64,000 nucleotides of DNA from Perognathus longimembris pacificus (GCF_023159225.1 NC_063161.1:3537690-3601689); one strand, 5' to 3'. Positions 13,923 to 22,876 are shown, counted from the stretch's first letter. Numbers and translations: made by a program. The notes: generated from the letters alone by a model not told the origin.

Positions 13923-16900
13923 CTCAACCAGAGCATCAGCCTAGCAAGTGTGAGGTCCTGAGTTCACCCTCAGCACCACCCATTTAAACAGTCACCATGG
14001 AAGGTATGTTTGTGAAGGTGACATGTAAGCAAAGAACTGAAGCAATTAAGGAAGCAAACCATGTGGATGGCTAAAGGAAGAATGTGCTCGGCCTGAGGGC
14101 CCGAGGCCTTGAGCCGGGCGGTGGAGAGCGGTGCGGTGGCCACGCGCACCGGTGCCGGAGGCTATTGCAATAAGGTGCCGATGGCTGCGGGTGGTAGCTG
14201 GCAGGCGGGGGGTGGGGACGGAGGGCTCGGGGTGACCCAGGGGCAGCCTCAGCAACGAGGACGACCAGCTGAAGGCGCCCCAGGGAGGAGGTGCGGGAGC
14301 AGCCGAGGGGCGCGCGTGGGGAGCGTGGGGCGTCGGGGGTGGGGGTGGGGGTGGTAAGGAACCGAGGCGTGCACCGCTGATGGGCGCGGGCATGTAGCCA
14401 AGCCCCCGCGGCCCTTCTGCCTCCACCCCTACACACGACGAAAGGGCTGGGGATGGTGTGTGCCGCGCGTGTGCTCCCGCCCCCGCTGAGCTAGTCAGAT
14501 GCGGGGAGGAGGCTTTGAGCCCCAAGCCACTGGCGTTCAGGAGTTAGATGAGAAGTCGTCAGAAGAGACTCAGAAGGACCCTGGTAAGAGACCACATGTC
14601 CCCAAGTCACAGAGCAGTGGCACAGGACAGGGAAGACGGCCTCGTCCCCCTGGGGCTGGCCGCCTGCTGCGGACGAGGGATTGAGGACAGGACTTAGCAG
14701 CAGGGAGGCGACCGCTTCCCTCAGCAGTTTCCAGAAGTATGTCTTCCTCTGTGTGTGTGTGTGTGTGTGTGTGCACCAGGCAGGGGGCGTGCACTCTTGC
14801 GTAGCTTTTCCCTCAAGTCTACACTCTACCACCTGAGCCACAGCTTTACTTCCCAAAAAGATTGTCTCCTTCTATTATTGCTCACCATTCTGACAAGTAG
14901 TCTATAAAACAACAACACTGCTAAGTTGATTCTAATTTTTTTCTAGCTATCGGCCTGCTCCATTCTTTGTTCTGGATGAAGTGGACGCAGCCCTGGACAA
15001 TACTAACATTGGCAAGGTAAGTTTTTCTCCACTTTAATTTGCAGTAGAATGGCTCAGGTCTAGGTTCGTGTGTAGTCAGAAGGCAGCTGACCCCAAATAC
15101 ACAGGGCCATAGGCGCAGTGCTAATAGCTCATTCAAACCAGTCCCTTAGCCCGGTGCCAGTGGCTGGCTCATGCCTACAATCCTAGCCGTTCCGGAGTCT
15201 GAGATCCGAGGATCTTGGTGCAAAGCCAGCGTGGCCAGGAAAGTCCATGAGATTCTTTTATTTCCAATTAACCACCAAAATCCAGAAGTGGAGCTGTGGC
15301 TCAAGCAGGAAAGTGCTAGGCTTGAGCAAAAAAAGCTCAAGGACGGCACCTAAACCCTGAGTTCAAGCCCGAGGACTGGCATGCACATTTGTACGCACAC
15401 ACATATGCATACACACACACACACACACACACACACATAATCGGTTCCTTTAAAGTATATGTTAAGTATCTAAAAACAAGATGCTTCAGTTGTTCCCTTT
15501 AGGTTATTGGTTCCATGGGCCAAATTAGTTATTAAAGTCCAAGAATAACATCTCCAAATAAGCTCCACAGGAATTAAAGGGTTCAAAGTTCTACTGCCCT
15601 GGTTTGATCAGAATGCATCCACTCGCCGTGCTTGTGCACAAGCCTGTCTTCGCTGAGACAAAGGCAGAACCAAGGCCAGCAATTAACTATTATCACTCTG
15701 TAAGTTATGCCGAGGGTAGGGTGCCGCGTAACTCTGAGTGAGTTGTACCAGCACTGGAGGCTGGGACACAGATCCACACGGCCGCCCCCCCACACTCCGT
15801 CCCCCCTCAACTCCCCCAAGTGAACTGCGAACATCCTGAGTGGCAGCCGCAGCACTTGGACAGAGGACGGTGCACACGCTGGGCAGTGCCTGCCTGAGGA
15901 ATGGCGTCCACTGGGAGGTGGGTTCCACTCTAGACCCATCTTCTTCCAGAGAGGACGAGGTTCTGCATTTATGGCTGCTGTTTTTGCTGAGATACATTTC
16001 TCAGGCTTTATTAACACGCTGGCGAGCTGGTTTCTAACATGATCTTGAAAGCTTGGCTGATGGGTGCCCAGGAGGGGTATTCAGTCCTGGGGTGCTGCCA
16101 GGCGTGGCCTCTGGAGCTGCCCCCTGGATGGCTTCGCCCAGGAGTCTCACACCAAGTACATTAGTAGCCAAGGCCTGAGAGGGCTTCTAGGGGCACGAAG
16201 GTAGTCTTTCAGCATCTCAGCTTCCCAACATGACAGACAGGAGATACAAGAAGCTCTTAACTCTGCACCCAAACAAAGTCTGCCAAAGACTGCAGAGAAG
16301 TGAAAATATGGAGCAAAAGAAACTCTTGATTTGTCTCTTGAACACAGCGCTCTTATTCCAGAGTAGTTTTCTCCTCCCCTCATCATTCACCTTAGCTGGT
16401 GAGCCTTTCCTCATCTCTCCTGCCTCACACACTGCCTCACACACGTGTCATCTAAAACCTTGAGTGGATGCAGTCACCCGATTGTCTCAAGCAATCTGTC
16501 CTCCGGGAGTTGAGTTGATGGCTCAGTTCTCCTCTGAAGCAGCCTTTCCTGCTTCAAAACTTCATGTCTAGTATCTTGATAATCTATAGTTACCCTGTTC
16601 CCCCATCTGCAGGCTCAGAAGTAAGCAGAAGTTGGTTTAAGCACCAGTCCTTTTTCGCCTTCCTAAAAGGTCTGCAGGGTGGTTTTATTTGGATTGATCT
16701 CTTAGTTTAGAAGAGGGATTTACTGCATGTCCAGAAGAGCAAATATAGAATGTTCTCACCTAAAATGAGCAGTCAAATAGAAGAACCACTGCCTCGAAGC
16801 CCACCCGAGCCCTTTGCTTGCTGGTGAAGTGCGGTCATTTCCTCTCAGGTGTCAAGTTACATCCGGGAGCAGGCTCAGGAGCACTTCCAGATGATCATCA

Positions 16901-18370
16901 TCTCCCTGAAAGAAGAGTTCTATTCCAAAGCGGACGCTCTCATTGGCATCTATCCCGAGGTACGTGCACGTAGCGTCTCCTAGACAGCCATTCCCAGGCA
17001 CGCACGCACGCACGCAGCGTCTGGTAGGCATCTGTTAGGATGCCTTGTGGCCATCCCTGAGGTACAGATACTGCTGAGTTTCTGCAGCTGAGAAATATAA
17101 TCTCACACGAGACGTAATCAGATAAGAGCTAAGAGTAAGTACTCAGGTATTTTGTGTGACAATACATAGAAATTTAAGATGTATTTTAAGGACAAATTAA
17201 CTATACAGCACCATGACTTTTTGTAAAAATAGTACATTAACCTATGAAGAACAGACTTAATTTGGTATCTGAAGTTTCTATAATGTCTTTTGCAAACAAA
17301 TGCATGACAATTAGGAAAACCCACATTCATAGAAGCTCCGGGTGGCCCAGTAACTTAGAATAGGCCATGCCTTTGTAAGCTATTCAGATACTTACCTGAG
17401 CTGACAGAGTAGAGCAAGCTTCCAGACAGTGGGCTTTTGGGGCTCAGGTCCTACTTCCCGAATGTTCCTTGAAGCTGAGAACAAATGTAACTTACATTCC
17501 TGTGAAGAGGATCATCCAGAAATAAGCTGCATGAGGTAGAAGTTCTCATACCAGGTAACTAAAAAAATACATGGCCCTTACACAAGGATGATAAGCAAAT
17601 TCATGAAGCATTCCATATTTTCAAATCAGCCTTCCTTTTAAAAAAAAATCTTGGGGCTGGGAATGTGGCTTAGTGGTAGAGTGCTTGCCTAGCGTGCACA
17701 GAGCCCTGGGTTCGATTCCTCAGCACCACATACACAGAAAAAGCCAGAAATGGCCTTGTGGCTCAAGCCTTGAACAAAAGGAAGCTAGGCACAGTGCTCA
17801 GGCCCTGAGTCCAAGCCTCAGGACTAGCAAAAAATAAAGTGTAAAAGCTCTAAGGTAGCTATTTAAGAAATCCTGGTATAAACAGGTCACATCTATCTGT
17901 TCATGACCTTTTGGGTAAAAGGAGAGTCTTTTTTACTAACAAAAATCCAGACTCGGGGCTGGGGATATGGCCTAGTGGCAAGAGTGCCTGCCTCGGATAC
18001 ACGAGGCCCTAGGTTCGATTCCCCAGCACCACATATACAGAAAACGGCCAGAAGCGGCACTGTGGCTCAAGTGGCAGAGTGCTAGCCTTGAGCGGGAAGA
18101 AGCCAGGGACAGTGCTCAGGCCCTGAGTCCAAGGCCCAGGACTGGCCAAAAAAAAAAAAAAAAATCCAGACTCACTAATGGCCTTATTTTGGGGCACTAA
18201 TCCTTTTCCCCTAAATGAGGACTTAACTGTTTTCCGTGTTTCAGCACAACGACTGCATGTTCAGCCGAATTCTGACCCTGGATCTTTCTCCGTATCCATG
18301 TGACACCCAGGGCCCAGAAGGCCGAAAAGTCCCGGATGCTCGAGAGGCCGGAGACTCCCATTCCCGTTAG
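146..18370 (+). CDS. SMC1B: SMC1B, C-terminal half (13 exons; 5' part outside window)
   Basis: Meiosis-specific cohesin subunit. It pairs with SMC3 and a meiotic kleisin (REC8 or RAD21L) to hold sister chromatids and organise chromosome axes in germ-cell nuclei. Thirteen exons with GT-AG borders join without a phase error into 557 codons ending in TAG. The family is about 1235 residues, so roughly residues 679 to the end are present. The first seven exons encode a long charged helix rich in K, E and Q (the descending coiled coil after the hinge). The next exons form the C-terminal head lobe: ABC signature LSGGEK, then Walker [13 protein letters not shown] with its D-loop, then the ISLKEEFY strand. 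Walker A lies outside the window, in the N-terminal half. The gene converges on FAM118A. No premature stop is seen. SMC1A is excluded by close agreement with the SMC1B sequence I remember, including the C-terminal tail. Confidence 0.96.
593..709 (+). CDS. SMC1B: SMC1B coding exon
   Basis: Thirty-nine codons in phase 0, from [15 protein letters not shown] to EKIDK. Glutamine-rich coiled coil. Acceptor AG at 591-592, donor GT at 710. Confidence 0.93.
1198..1405 (-). mobile_element. 7SL-head/Geo-body SINE
   Basis: Reverse-read Geo body, then TAGCTAGGATTACAGGCATG of the 7SL-like head. Followed at 1495-1615 by a second, head-only fragment. Confidence 0.8.
2014..2120 (+). CDS. SMC1B: SMC1B coding exon
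   Basis: Starts [15 protein letters not shown] and ends two bases into an arginine codon that the next exon completes. Acceptor AG 2012-2013, donor GTATG at 2121. Confidence 0.93.
2310..2511 (-). mobile_element. IDL-Geo SINE
   Basis: Full dimer read in reverse: oligo-T, Geo monomer, then the ID-like monomer ending at CCCCAGCCC. In SMC1B intron. Confidence 0.9.
2708..2749. repeat. (GT)n microsatellite
   Basis: About 20 GT units abutting the tail of a - strand 7SL/Geo SINE. Confidence 0.9.
2750..2962 (-). mobile_element. 7SL-head/Geo-body SINE
   Basis: Diverged; its tail side joins the (GT)n at 2708-2749. Confidence 0.8.
3061..3202 (+). CDS. SMC1B: SMC1B coding exon
   Basis: Completes the split arginine, then [13 protein letters not shown] to KLKK. 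This is one of the most basic coiled-coil stretches. Donor GT at 3203. Confidence 0.93.
3781..3926 (+). CDS. SMC1B: SMC1B coding exon
   Basis: [15 protein letters not shown] to KKVLAVN plus two bases of the next arginine. Coiled coil. Donor GTAACT at 3927. Confidence 0.92.
4675..4905 (+). mobile_element. 7SL-head/Geo-body SINE
   Basis: Head TGTAATCCTAGCCACTCAGG followed by GAGCTGTGGCTCAGGTGG. A head-only fragment lies at 4490-4590, and a reverse head at 5025-5120. Confidence 0.8.
5245..5398 (+). CDS. SMC1B: SMC1B coding exon
   Basis: Completes the arginine, then [15 protein letters not shown] to EDIIDVE. It contains [18 protein letters not shown], strongly conserved in SMC1-type proteins. 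Donor GT at 5399; the frame reads only two codons into the intron before a stop. Confidence 0.94.
5683..5895 (+). mobile_element. 7SL-head/Geo-body SINE
   Basis: Ends GAGTTCAAGCCCCAAGAGCA and runs into (CA)n. Confidence 0.8.
5896..5951. repeat. (CA)n microsatellite
   Basis: CA run interrupted by two CCAC steps, at the 3' tail of a + strand 7SL/Geo SINE. Confidence 0.9.
5965..6500 (+). mobile_element. old LINE-1 3'-end fragment
   Basis: Resembles mammalian-wide L1M 3' ends: ttcataattgctaaa-type start, a segment like tgatcccaggatcaca, then GGTGGATACATG, AACCCACATAGAATGTACA and CTATGGACTTGGGTGAT in the expected order. Heavily mutated and dead; no ORF2 remains. Confidence 0.7.
6500..7928 (+). 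other. SMC1B intron, unique sequence
   Basis: No exon, SINE or repeat recognised between the L1 fragment and the exon at 7929. Confidence 0.5.
7929..8027 (+). CDS. SMC1B: SMC1B coding exon
   Basis: Thirty-three codons, a Thr/Glu-rich linker followed by [14 protein letters not shown]. This is the least conserved segment and a likely flexible stretch of the coil. Acceptor AG 7927-7928, donor GTAATC at 8028. Confidence 0.9.
8028..9995 (+). other. SMC1B intron
   Basis: Holds one IDL-Geo copy, an A/C-rich simple stretch (about 9190-9245), and otherwise nothing recognisable. Confidence 0.5.
8682..8882 (-). mobile_element. IDL-Geo SINE
   Basis: Full dimer with an 11-T start. Flanks CATTTGACTTTTT (upstream) and CATTTGACTTTTT (after 8883) form a target-site duplication. 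Confidence 0.92.
9996..10152 (+). CDS. SMC1B: SMC1B coding exon
   Basis: [15 protein letters not shown] to DKFQESTD plus one base. It contains APNLRALE-like residues ([17 protein letters not shown]) at the return of the coil to the head. Donor GTAAAG at 10153. Confidence 0.94.
10255..10675 (-). mobile_element. 7SL/Geo SINE pieces
   Basis: A reverse Geo-like stretch with a 7SL-head piece interrupted and extended by unique sequence. Ends AGGTGTGAGCCACCAGCTCC. Confidence 0.65.
11035..11189 (+). CDS. SMC1B: SMC1B coding exon
   Basis: [16 protein letters not shown] to RNNSAQ. It includes [16 protein letters not shown], the start of the C-terminal head lobe. Acceptor AG 11033-11034, donor GTACCC at 11190. 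Confidence 0.95.
12112..12263 (+). CDS. SMC1B: SMC1B coding exon with ABC signature motif
   Basis: [19 protein letters not shown] to LLFAVH plus two bases. Carries [16 protein letters not shown], the signature helix that completes the ATP site on the partner SMC head. The serine and both glycines are intact. Donor GTAAGA at 12264. Confidence 0.96.
12735..12787. repeat. (GT)n microsatellite
   Basis: About 24 GT units with GC interruptions at both ends, at the tail of a - strand 7SL/Geo SINE. Confidence 0.9.
12788..12966 (-). mobile_element. 7SL-head/Geo-body SINE
   Basis: Reverse copy with a truncated Geo part, joined to (GT)n. Confidence 0.8.
13141..13360 (+). mobile_element. IDL-Geo SINE, young type
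   Basis: Full dimer with A-tail of about 20. Flanks GAAAGCAGGTGG and GAAAGCAGGTGG are identical. Shares the GAGCGGGAAG and CCAAGGCCCAGG diagnostic positions of the least diverged copies. Confidence 0.93.
13442..13874 (+). mobile_element. two tandem 7SL-head/Geo-body SINEs
   Basis: Copies at about 13442-13645 and 13655-13874, the second running into (CA)n. Confidence 0.8.
13875..13922. repeat. (CA)n microsatellite
   Basis: About 23 CA units at the tail of a + strand 7SL/Geo SINE. Confidence 0.9.
14080..14680. other. GC-rich island inside an AT-rich SMC1B intron
   Basis: CpG-containing and G-rich, with a GGGGGTGGGGGTGGGGGTGG run near 14338. No exon or family resemblance was recognised. Confidence 0.5.
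14947..15016 (+). CDS. SMC1B: SMC1B coding exon with Walker B
   Basis: Completes the split serine, then [20 protein letters not shown]. Walker B aspartate and the catalytic glutamate (DE) are present, followed by the D-loop. Donor GTAAGT at 15017. Confidence 0.96.
15147..15438 (+). mobile_element. 7SL-head/Geo-body SINE plus (CA)n
   Basis: Head GGCTCATGCCTACAATCC, body with GAGTTCAAGCCCGAGGACTG, tail of CA from about 15409. Confidence 0.85.
16849..16959 (+). CDS. SMC1B: SMC1B coding exon
   Basis: Thirty-seven codons, [15 protein letters not shown] to LIGIYPE. This is the strand and helix after the D-loop in the head domain. Phase 0, donor GTACGT at 16960. Confidence 0.95.
17651..17836 (+). 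mobile_element. IDL-Geo SINE, diverged
   Basis: Has a deletion in the Geo A-box region (CTCAAGCCTTGAAC) and a degraded tail. Confidence 0.85.
17956..18166 (+). mobile_element. IDL-Geo SINE, young type
   Basis: Full dimer; flanks AATCCAGACTC before and AATCCAGACTC after the A-tail. It lies 80 bases upstream of the last SMC1B exon and differs from the copy at 61.7 kb at about two positions by eye. Confidence 0.93.
18245..18370 (+). CDS. SMC1B: SMC1B terminal coding exon
   Basis: Forty-one codons beginning [15 protein letters not shown], then a divergent hydrophilic tail ending DSHSR and TAG at 18368-18370. The tail is somewhat longer than the human one as I remember it. Confidence 0.95.
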   Translation, partial: HNDCMFSRILTLDLSPYPCDTQGPEGRKVPDAREAGDSHSR

Positions 18371-18835
18371 AAGCCAGTGGCAGGCGCACAGCCCAGGGTT
18401 CAGTGCCCAGTTAAAAGCCAGGTCTGTGCGGCACTGAGGAAAACCCACCTCACTGGAGGCAGCCAGCTGTGGCCCCGAGGGAGCTCTGTCAGGCTCGCCC
18501 GTCTGTAGGGCAGTGCTGAGTGTGTATGATTGCTTAAGCACAATTTGCATTATTTTGGATAAGCTTGTCAGAAGTTTTTCAAACATCCACTCTGGTGTGC
18601 CTTGCACACTGAAGTGTTTCGAAAGAAACGCATCTTCCAGGGGAATTGATTCTGTGGCACTGAGCATGGAACCCACACCTCCCACACGCTACAAAAGTGC
18701 GTGACCCCTGAAAGACTCGTTTTTAAATAGGGTAACAGTTATTACTAAGTTGTTGAAACCGGATTTTATGGGAAACTGTTTCAGAACTATGTCAACATTG
18801 AAAATATCAATAAAAGCAACCTACTTTCCAACGCC
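18371..18835 (+). other. SMC1B: SMC1B 3' UTR
   Basis: About 460 bases from the stop codon to roughly 20 bases past the AATAAA. No SINE interrupts it. Confidence 0.7.
18809..18814 (+). terminator. SMC1B poly(A) signal
   Basis: Canonical AATAAA 439 bases after the stop codon. Cleavage is probably around 18830. A second AATAAA near 19410 could serve as a minor distal site. Confidence 0.75.
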
Positions 18836-18917
18836 TCCAAGTCTAGTTTCTATTAAGAACGCAGGCTTTCTCAGCCACCGCGATGCTCACACGCAGGAAA
18901 GGACGAGGCCCCTGGCA

Positions 18918-18925
18918 TGACGTCA
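18918..18925. promoter_or_regulatory. perfect CRE palindrome TGACGTCA
   Basis: Full CREB/ATF consensus about 100 bases past the SMC1B poly(A) signal. No transcript start is evident beside it. Confidence 0.35.
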
Positions 18926-19552
18926 CTCGCACCCACTGAAAATGGCTGTGCAAACTCCAGGACGATATTCTCTGTAAGTCTGTTTTGCGCCAAGGGCTGA
19001 CCCGGCGCAGCCTCGTGAAGTCAGTCACTTTCGCACACTCATCCTTTCACGTCCACAGAAGGCACTTGACCTGCGAGGTGAACTGAGTCACAGCAAGACT
19101 GGGGTCTCAGAGGCTCTTCTTCCTGCGGAGGAAGCCTCCACGCGCCTCCTCTCAGGCCACCGGCGGACCCCTCGGCCGTGGCGCTGAGTGCCGGCTGACG
19201 CCCGTGTCCGTACTCCATGCAGAAGCCCTCCCTTCTGTACAAGGACATAGCCACTGGTCCTTCCAGGTACGATGGAGACACACAGCAGACCCACCACACC
19301 ACACAAAGGCACACAGAGATCACGGGCGAGGCAAGTACAGAGCCTGCCAAGCATATTAAAACAACAAAACCCCGAACACATAGTGTAACTGGCTTTATAC
19401 TTTCAGTGGTAATAAAATATTAGTTAATATGCCAATCTGCTCTGGAAATGGGTGGCCAGTGCACCACGGAAGCTCACGCCAGTGATCAGGTGGGCAGCAG
19501 TGGAGGGCTGGGGGGGACTGGGTGCGGCTGACTCAGGATCACGGAGCTGGGG

Positions 19553-20160
19553 ACACGATCGCTGGGTGAATGTGTGACATCCACCTCGCGTGGATTTGCA
19601 CACGATCACTGGGTGAATGTGTGATAACCACCTCGCGTGGATTTGCACACGATCGCTGGGTGAATGTGACATCCACCTCGCGTGGATTTGCACACGATCG
19701 CTGGGTGAATGTGACATCCACCTCGCGTGGATTTGCACACGATCGCTGGGTAAATGTGTGACATCCACCTCGCGTGGATTTGCACACGATCGCTGGGTGA
19801 ATCTGTGACTTCCTCCTCGCGTGGATTTGCACACGATCGCTGGGTGAATGTGTGACATCCACCTCGCGTGGATTTGCACACGATCGCTGGGTGAATGTGT
19901 GACAACCACCTCGCGTGGATTTGCACACGATCGCTGGGTGAATGTGTGACATCCACCTCGCGTGGATTTGCACACGATCGCTGGGTGAATGTGTGACATC
20001 CATCTCGCGTGGATTTGCACACGATTGCTGGGTGAATGTGACATCCACCTCGCGTGGATTTGCACACGATCGCTGGGTGAATGTGTAACATCCATCTCAT
20101 GGATTTGCACACGATCACTGGGTAAATGTGTGACATCCATCTCGGGTGGATTTGCACACG
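19553..20160. repeat. 47-bp minisatellite, 13 copies
   Basis: Thirteen head-to-tail units of 45-47 bases; a GT deletion gives the 45-base form. Each has a CGATCG-like core and, in most units, an ATCCAC-ctcgc-GTGGAT inverted repeat. Units centre at about 19585, 19635, 19680, 19725, 19772 and so on to 20145. Its open frames are a by-product of periodicity. Confidence 0.95.
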
Positions 20161-20544
20161 TCTTAAAGGACCCAAGCCTTAAGGGACCCAAGCAAACCTG
20201 GAAAGGACATTCTCATGCTTGTAGCTACTACTTAAAATGCAACCACCTTACAGTTGTAGCCTTGGCAGGCCAGACTATTCCCTGACCTTGTGCACTGGGC
20301 TCAGTTTCCTTCTAATCTGTACCAATCATGGGAATATCAAATCATTAAAACAAAATTTACCAGATACGTCTGTTCGTTCATCAAAGCTCCACAGATCCGC
20401 TAGCAGGGCACTGGAAGCTTTTCTTTGACAGGCTGATTTCCTTACCCAGTTTTGTGTCCAGCCCATCTATGTCTAGGCGCCTTCTATGCTTGTAACAGCT
20501 ATACCCCGTGTGTCTGGACAGCATTCAGATTCAAATATTTGTTG

Positions 20545-20753
20545 TTGTTGTTGTTGTTTTTGCCAGTCCTGGGGCTTGGACTCAGGGCCTGAGCACTGTC
20601 CCTGGCTTCTTTTTGCTCAAGGCTAGCACTCTGCCACTTGAGCCACAACGCCACTTCTGGCCGTTTTCTGTATATGTGGTGCTGGGGAATCGAACCCAGG
20701 GCCTCATGTATACGAGGCAAGCACTCTTGCCACTAGGCCATATCCCCAGCCCA
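20545..20753 (-). mobile_element. IDL-Geo SINE with target duplication
   Basis: Flanked by CAGATTCAAATATT at 20526-20539 and 20752-20765. The tail carries a GTT repeat. Confidence 0.94.
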
Positions 20754-20780
20754 GATTCAAATATTACTGTACTTTGTAAG

Positions 20781-21005
20781 CCCAGGTGCCAGTGGCTCAC
20801 GCCTGGAATCCTAGCCACTCAGGAGGCTGAGATCAGAGGACTTTGGTTTGAAGTTGGCCCAGCAGGAAAGTCTGTGTGACACTTCTCTCCAATTAACAGC
20901 TAAAAAGCTCAAAGTAGAGCTGTGGCTCATGGTATAGAGTACCAGCCGAGCAAACACTAAGTAAGACACAGTGCTCTTGCCCCGAGTCCAAATCCCAGTG
21001 TTCAC
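20781..21005 (+). mobile_element. 7SL-head/Geo-body SINE
   Basis: Contains GGCTCACGCCTGGAATCC and GAGTCCAAATCCCAG. Confidence 0.82.
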
Positions 21006-21029
21006 ACATAAGCAAAGTAGTTCATGCTT

Positions 21030-21505
21030 GCTGGGTGTGCCTATGCGTGCATAGGTGCTGGTACCAGGGGCTTGAACTCAGAGCCTTGTTCTCAACATTT
21101 CTTTTTTTTTTTTAATTTGTTTTTGTTGCCAGTCCTGGGGCATGGACTCAGGGCCTGAGCACTGTCCCTGGCTTCTTTTTGCTCAAGGCTAGCACTCTAC
21201 CTCGAGCCACAGCGCCACTTCTGGCTTTTTTCTATATATGTGGTGCTGAGGAATCGAACCCAGGGCTTCATGTATACGAGGCAAGCACTTTACCACTAGG
21301 CCATATTCCCAGCCCTGTTCTCAACGTTTCTGCTCACGGCTGGGCTCTATCACCTGAGCCATAGCTCTCGTCTGGTACTTGGCTGGTAAATTGGAAAGAA
21401 GAGTCTTAGGACTTCTCTGCTAGGTCTGGCTTTGAGCTTCGATGTTCAGATCTCTACCTCCCACATAGCTAGGATTACAGGTGTCAGCCACTGGCCACCG
21501 GCTCA
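21030..21505 (-). mobile_element. 7SL-head/Geo-body SINE split by IDL-Geo
   Basis: Reverse copy interrupted at about 21087-21331 by the IDL-Geo insertion, which dates the IDL-Geo copy as younger. Confidence 0.75.
21103..21316 (-). mobile_element. IDL-Geo SINE with target duplication
   Basis: Flanked by TGTTCTCAACATTTCT (21087) and TGTTCTCAACGTTTCT (21316), one mismatch. Inserted into a - strand 7SL/Geo SINE whose halves lie on each side. Confidence 0.93.
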
Positions 21506-21643
21506 ATGCTTGCTTCTTAAAATTGTAACTTATCTCAGAAATAGGTGGCAACTCAGGCTAAAAAACTCTCAGTTAATACTAAGGCTTCTTCAAAACCTTG
21601 CCGTAGCTGAAGGAATGTGAACATGCAGGGTCAACGTTAAAAT

Positions 21644-21649
21644 TTTATT
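21644..21649 (-). terminator. candidate FAM118A poly(A) signal
   Basis: AATAAA on the - strand about 1.47 kb after the stop, and the first such hexamer I noticed downstream. It would give a 3' UTR containing the poly-G tract at 23037-23055 and the G-rich repeat at 22.7 kb. Confidence 0.4.
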
Positions 21650-22679
21650 TATAACCCGAGTGACATAAAAGGAGCAGCAGGAGGACCTTCTGCACACCTC
21701 TGGCTTGACCCATGCCCCGTACGCCCCAGCTTCGGTTTCCTGTGCCTAACTTTCCTGTAGCTATGGGGGTGTCTCATCCAAGACTGCGGCCGCAACTTAA
21801 AACCCTGCAGGACTTGATTTCAGAGGCGGCTTCGTCTTAGGTCCTGCACTTCCAGGAGGCCCCTGGCACAATGGTGGCAGCCCCGGGCACAGCGCAGAGC
21901 TCTCCGTGCGCGGGTCCCGCAAGCCTCTCCGTGAGCCACCAGGGGGCGGCACGGGCCGTCAGAGGACAAAGACTGGGCCACCACAGCAGCGAGATGTGGG
22001 GAGCTTCGAACTCAGACTCCACCTGGTCTCGTGCCCCCTGGTGCCCCTCCCTTGTCAGTCTCATCATGGCCTGGCACACTCCGCTCCTCTTCTGGAAAGG
22101 CCTCTGGCTGTCTGGACTCTGCACCAACAGGCAGACCTGTCATTTCTTCAGAAGTTAGGGCAGCGTCCGAATTCCAGAGGATGTCCGGTCAGGGCTTAGA
22201 AAAACCACGCAGCATTCGCGGGCCCCCAGCGCCTGGAGGCGCGCTCTCTATATTTAGCAATGGGGGAACATCCTGGTTTCCTACACTAGGCAACGCGTCC
22301 CCACGGGGAAGCAGCCGGTCCGGCATCCGCGCCGCGGCTCTCGGCTTGGCCGGTCTTCGCGCTCGCCTGCAGAGGGAACCGCCCGCCCCGGCCGGGGCAG
22401 CGCGTGGCGTGGCAATGGGGACCACGGGCGTCCCCCTCCTGCAGCCTCGGTCCCTGAGGTAGCTGGCCCGGAGTCCTTGCGGTGTCCCTGATTGTGTCAC
22501 CTCGGAGCCGCCCGCAGGCCCCACTGAGGGGCGCGTGGGGGGAGGGGGCCCTGGCGGCGGGCTCCTGATGGCGTGGACACGGACAGCACTGCGGGCGCAG
22601 AAGCGGCTTCGCGTGGCAGCCTGGCGATGGCTTTAAAGATCTCAAGACCCGCCAGCATCATCTGCGGAAGCAAAACACC

Positions 22680-22876
22680 AACCTTCAGCTGGACACGCGC
22701 TCACGCGGGGGGGGGGGACCACGTCAGCTGGACACGCGCTCACGCGGGGGGGGGGGGAACCACGGCAGCTGGACACGCGCTCACGCGGGGGGGGGGGAAC
22801 GTCAGCTGCTCACGCGGGGGCGGGGGGGGAACCACGTCAGCTGGACACACGCTCACGCGGGGGTGGGGGGGGACCA
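22680..22876. repeat. G-rich minisatellite (about 39 bp, 5 copies)
   Basis: Units contain CAGCTGGACACGCGCTCACG followed by 9-12 G. The fourth copy is shortened. It lies in the likely FAM118A 3' UTR. Confidence 0.88.

Larger units (their letters stand above)
15440..18244 (+). other. SMC1B last introns, mostly unique
   Basis: Apart from one coding exon (16849-16959) and two IDL-Geo copies, I recognise nothing in 15440-16848 or 16970-17640. CACGCACGCACG lies at about 17000. Confidence 0.5.
18836..21640. other. SMC1B-FAM118A tail-to-tail spacer
   Basis: Contains the CRE, the 47-bp minisatellite, two IDL-Geo SINEs with clear target duplications and two 7SL/Geo SINEs. I see no gene. Confidence 0.6.

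Noticed and set aside
19424..20191. Open frames of 169-255 codons over the 47-bp array, and a CRISPR-like look
   Set aside because: Head-to-tail units with no unique spacers in a mammalian genome; a minisatellite, not a CRISPR array or gene.
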